This document shows, in pieces, positions 5,744-8,453 of a DNA stretch of 8,453 nt (position 1 is the first letter of the stretch; the number at the start of each line of letters is the position of its first letter). Both the position numbers and the translations under genes were made by a program. This stretch comes from JBCDIQ01 sp039024295 (GTDB taxonomy: Bacteria; Bacteroidota; Bacteroidia; J057), in NCBI GenBank assembly GCA_039024295.1, contig JBCDIQ010000268.1, positions 1-8,453 of the forward strand, read 5' to 3'. The notes below the pieces were generated by a model. It saw nothing but the letters and a program-made list of their open reading frames with translations, did not search any database and was not told the DNA's origin.

Positions 5744-8272
5744 TTATTGTATCACAACTTTCGAAGTAGCCTGCTGGCCGTTCGTATCTTCGATTTTTAT
5801 CAAATATATGCCCGGCAGCAAATCTCTGGTAGGCACTTTAATCTGCTCACCCGAAAGATCTGAATATCGAGCTACCTGACGCCCTTGGAGATCATGCAGC
5901 AATACTGTCGCTTGTTGCAGCGGATGGGCCATGGAAAGGTTTATCCACTCCTCAGCAGGCTGGGGCCAGATAGTTAGGGAACCTTCAGCTGTACTCATGT
6001 CAATACTCACCAGTTCCCGGAATAGGGTGCTTCTGGTCGTATTGGTGATGATGGGCAGGTTGTAGTCGAAATAGATTGCCGCCGTGTTATTAATCTCTGT
6101 ACCCAAGGGGAGGTTGTCTACCAAGTCAATGGTAAAAGTCACAAAACCATGACTTTCAGGTTCATTGGTATTGCTGTCGGGTAGCAGAATATTGTCAAAC
6201 CGCCAATTGACCTTTTGGCCTTCTTCTATATGGAAGGTATAAGGGTGACTAGAGGCAATAGTATGTAAGGTTGTTAGGTCGAGATCATCGTCCAACTCAT
6301 CTCGGATTATCACGAAGAAGGCTGTGTCATTTCCGGTATTCTGGAAGCGGATTTTGTAGGTGAGCGTTTCCGTTTCGGGAGGAATATTACCTTCGGGGCC
6401 ATTACCTGTTGGGAATACTTGTTTGTCATTTGGATCAAAAGAGCCGGTGACAAACTCTTGGGTTAGGTCAAAATTGTTTTGAGGAGTAGTATCTCCCTGG
6501 ACTGGGAAGATAGTTCCTGCAAGCCAAACGGTATCGTTGATTTGTGCATTCAAGGAGACCTTCACATTGAAAGATAGCCTTGCTTTCTCGGTGGGAAGTA
6601 AAGTTGCAACCTGCCATATAAGTGTATCCCCCTTAACCGTATCCAGAGGTATTGTAGTGAGGCTGTCATAGGTCAATAAAGAATCCAATACATACTCTAT
6701 TGTGGGACTAAGCGGTTCAGTTCCCACATTTTCATAGTTGATGTGAATTCTGGAAGGAAAACCTGGACGAAGAAAAGCAGTGTGAACATTGATTCTTAGG
6801 TCATTGGTTTTAGTGATAGGATCGAGGGGAAAGTCAACTCCAGCAGTCACTAATCCCGAATCTACTCTAACACTAATAGGACCCGGCTGGCAGGTTCGTT
6901 GGTAATACATGGGGGTTTGAGGAATATCAACTGTGTAGTTCCCCTCTGGAAGCTGGACAGCATAATATCCGTTTTCATCTGTAGTGATGTTGACTGGGCC
7001 GGGAGACACTTGTACCCATTTTTCTCTTAAGGGATAATCGGTCGTATCCAGCATACAATCGTTATCTACATCCTGGTAAACATTGCCAGTGATCTCCCCA
7101 CAGGTATTTTCATCACATAAGTATAGCAGGTCAGATACAAAACTTCCGCTGCAGCTAGAGTCCAGGGTACCCAGAAAAAGGAGTTTGTCGTCATAGGTAA
7201 CCATTTTTTGGAAAACACCTTCAAATGAACCCGGTTCAAGGGAGCACCAATTACTGCCATCCCATTCATGAACGCCCCATCCGACAACCCCTCCTAATGG
7301 GTAGTCAAATCCCATTGGGCCAGTGGAACTACAATCTACATTGTCCCAGAAGGTGACGTACAACTTATTGTTATAACTTTGAAGATCACTTACTCGGGCA
7401 TTATCCCTTTGGTCGCCTAAGTTTCTCCATCTACTTCCATCGTATGTTCCGATTGAGTTAACAAAGGTCCTGGAATTAGCACCATCCCTAATTATACCTA
7501 TCCTCCCCCAGATTAGTAATTCTCCATTTATGGTGTCTAACCTTGTAAATCCGGTAAAAATGGTACCCATGGGAGTTGCCAGCTGGTTCCATGAAACACC
7601 ATCGTATTGGAACAAATCGTTCCAGCCATTGGTAGCATTTGAAGTCAAAATAGTTATTTTACCATTCCAAACTATCATTGAGTGCACCTCCCGGGCAGCT
7701 GAAGGTAAAGATACTGAATCCCATCTGGTTCCATTCCATTTGGCGATATTTTGGGCATTAATTTTATTGGTACCTGTTCCCACAGAGTCAAATTTGCCTC
7801 CTATAAATAAGTCGCCATTGAATACATCCATAGTAGATACACGGTGATTTCCTCCATCAACGCCCCCTCCCAATGAGCCCCAAGTATTTGAGGTGCTGTC
7901 CCATGCAATTAGTGTACCGGACTGCTGATTTGGATCAGTCTGGGCACCTACAACTAATTTTCCCCGGTAGGGCTTCATTACACTAGGGATATAATTTCCT
8001 GGTATAGAGAAAGTCGAATTGAAGTTAACCCAGTTGGTTCCATTGTACATGAATAGATTGTTAGCTCTTGCTCCTCGGAAGACGTATAGGTTATCATTCA
8101 TAACTGCCATTTGAGCGTAAATTGGTGCACTCCATGGAATCGGCATGTTAACCAAGGTTCGGCTATTATTCGGACAATTAAATAATAATTGTCCCTTGAG
8201 CTGTGGCATAAAAAAGCCCATTAATAGAAGTAAGTGAATTTGGGCTATTATCAGTCTATCCAAGCGTTTCAT
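5744..8272 (-). CDS. T9SS type A-sorted secreted multidomain protein with beta-propeller-like region
   Basis: An 842-residue exported protein. Residues 1-27 form a signal peptide (basic start, LLLLMGFFMPQ core, probable cleavage near KGQ). Residues about 40-390 carry repeated units: an NGxL(Y/F)-type strand at about 59, 102, 151, 202, 248, 301 and 361, alternating with a W/Y-D/N-G-x-x-W-type element at about 76, 124, 179, 223, 277 and 337. This suggests a six- or seven-bladed propeller. Residues about 391-482 look like an SdrD B-type/carboxypeptidase-regulatory-like fold (GEITGNVYQDVDNDCMLD, TTDENGYYAVQLPEGNYTV). About 484-610 is an Ig-like/CARDB-like stretch. About 611-752 is a DUF7619-type module (SFDPNDKQVFP, IRFQNTGNDTAFFV, AAIYFDYNLPIITNT). 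Residues about 766-842 are the type A sorting domain (IWPQPAEEWINL, LLPGIYLIKI, KVVIQ). It is probably displayed on the cell surface or released. No catalytic residues are seen; the role is unknown, with adhesion or binding a guess. Confidence 0.9.
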   Translation of the reverse strand: MKRLDRLIIAQIHLLLLMGFFMPQLKGQLLFNCPNNSRTLVNMPIPWSAPIYAQMAVMNDNLYVFRGARANNLFMYNGTNWVNFNSTFSIPGNYIPSVMKPYRGKLVVGAQTDPNQQSGTLIAWDSTSNTWGSLGGGVDGGNHRVSTMDVFNGDLFIGGKFDSVGTGTNKINAQNIAKWNGTRWDSVSLPSAAREVHSMIVWNGKITILTSNATNGWNDLFQYDGVSWNQLATPMGTIFTGFTRLDTINGELLIWGRIGIIRDGANSRTFVNSIGTYDGSRWRNLGDQRDNARVSDLQSYNNKLYVTFWDNVDCSSTGPMGFDYPLGGVVGWGVHEWDGSNWCSLEPGSFEGVFQKMVTYDDKLLFLGTLDSSCSGSFVSDLLYLCDENTCGEITGNVYQDVDNDCMLDTTDYPLREKWVQVSPGPVNITTDENGYYAVQLPEGNYTVDIPQTPMYYQRTCQPGPISVRVDSGLVTAGVDFPLDPITKTNDLRINVHTAFLRPGFPSRIHINYENVGTEPLSPTIEYVLDSLLTYDSLTTIPLDTVKGDTLIWQVATLLPTEKARLSFNVKVSLNAQINDTVWLAGTIFPVQGDTTPQNNFDLTQEFVTGSFDPNDKQVFPTGNGPEGNIPPETETLTYKIRFQNTGNDTAFFVIIRDELDDDLDLTTLHTIASSHPYTFHIEEGQKVNWRFDNILLPDSNTNEPESHGFVTFTIDLVDNLPLGTEINNTAAIYFDYNLPIITNTTRSTLFRELVSIDMSTAEGSLTIWPQPAEEWINLSMAHPLQQATVLLHDLQGRQVARYSDLSGEQIKVPTRDLLPGIYLIKIEDTNGQQATSKVVIQ

Positions 8273-8330
8273 AATAAGAAAGGTAAAAGGTTGAATAAAT
8301 AAGGATCAGGAATATGTCGGAAAAAGTAAA

Positions 8331-8387
8331 TAGGCATTGAAAGCAACCTCAATTGCTTTCCCAATCATAATCAAGGGTAAATGCCTA
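8331..8387. repeat. Nested inverted repeats upstream of the secreted-protein gene
   Basis: An outer pair TAGGCATT (8331-8338) / AATGCCTA (8380-8387) encloses an inner perfect pair GAAAGCAA (8339-8346) / TTGCTTTC (8353-8360) with a 6-base loop. All pairs match without error. The structure starts 59 bases before the ATG at 8272, so it could lie in the leader RNA or act as an operator. No T-run follows it on the minus strand at terminator distance. The rest of 8273-8453 shows no gene and no convincing promoter; the nearest -7-like match, TACCTTTC, has one mismatch. Confidence 0.45.
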
Positions 8388-8432
8388 AATTTTAGTCAAT
8401 AAAGTGTTTTGGCAGTTATATTAGTGCCATTA

Positions 8433-8451
8433 AACCTATGGGTGTTAGGTT
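8433..8451. repeat. Short hairpin at the right edge
   Basis: AACCTA (8433-8438) pairs with TAGGTT (8446-8451) over a 7-base loop. A weaker TGGCA/TGCCA pair lies just before it (8410-8414, 8425-8429). Read on the minus strand, the first hairpin is followed by TTAATGG rather than a full T-run. It could be a weak terminator of a gene beyond the edge, or chance. Confidence 0.25.
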
Positions 8452-8453
8452 GA

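Noticed and set aside
8306..8368. A 20-codon minus-strand reading frame (starts MIGKAIEVAF) in the leader of the secreted-protein gene
   Set aside because: It coincides with the inverted repeats, has no convincing start signal or recognisable peptide; a leader peptide is possible but unsupported.

Overview
The window looks chromosomal and comes from a member of the Bacteroidota, most likely a Saprospiria/Lewinella-like relative; that placement is inference. Two kinds of evidence point there. First, several promoters fit the Bacteroidota consensus (-7 TAnnTTTG with an upstream TTG/TTTG) and strong Shine-Dalgarno sequences are absent. Second, the last gene encodes a long secreted protein with a type IX secretion (T9SS) type A C-terminal sorting domain and a DUF7619-type module, both hallmarks of this phylum. 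I see no insertion sequence, CRISPR array, tRNA or rRNA. Most of the window is ordinary core-genome sequence.

Layout, left to right. (1) Positions 1-115, minus strand: the N-terminus of a gene running off the left edge, resembling the Rpn/YhgA-like nuclease ('putative transposase') family. (2) An AT-rich intergenic stretch (116-352) with three TTCATGT half-sites and a good promoter -7 element. (3) Plus strand, 353-1066: an alpha/beta-hydrolase of the esterase D type. (4) A minus-strand operon, read right to left: MsbA-like ABC exporter (2164-3984), smpB (1685-2146), and a small one-helix membrane-anchored protein of unknown function (1071-1685). (5) A divergent plus-strand operon: rbfA (4067-4432) overlapping a LolC/LolE-type permease gene (4429-5676). 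(6) A hairpin terminator in the convergent gap. (7) Minus strand, 5744-8272: an 842-residue secreted multidomain protein with a beta-propeller-like N-terminal half. (8) A 181-base upstream region with nested inverted repeats, reaching the right edge.

How the genes fit together. The two central operons diverge from an 82-base gap. Each pairs a ribosome factor (RbfA for 30S maturation, SmpB for trans-translation rescue) with an envelope lipid-traffic component (LolC/E-type lipoprotein release, MsbA-like lipid export). Their predicted promoters face each other across about 70 bases, with -7 elements only 10 bases apart and start sites nearly coinciding. The two operons therefore probably cannot fire at the same moment and would make RNAs that overlap at their 5' ends or abut. 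No wholly new system is evident. The best candidates for follow-up are this face-to-face promoter pair, the unknown protein coupled to smpB, and the modular T9SS cargo protein.
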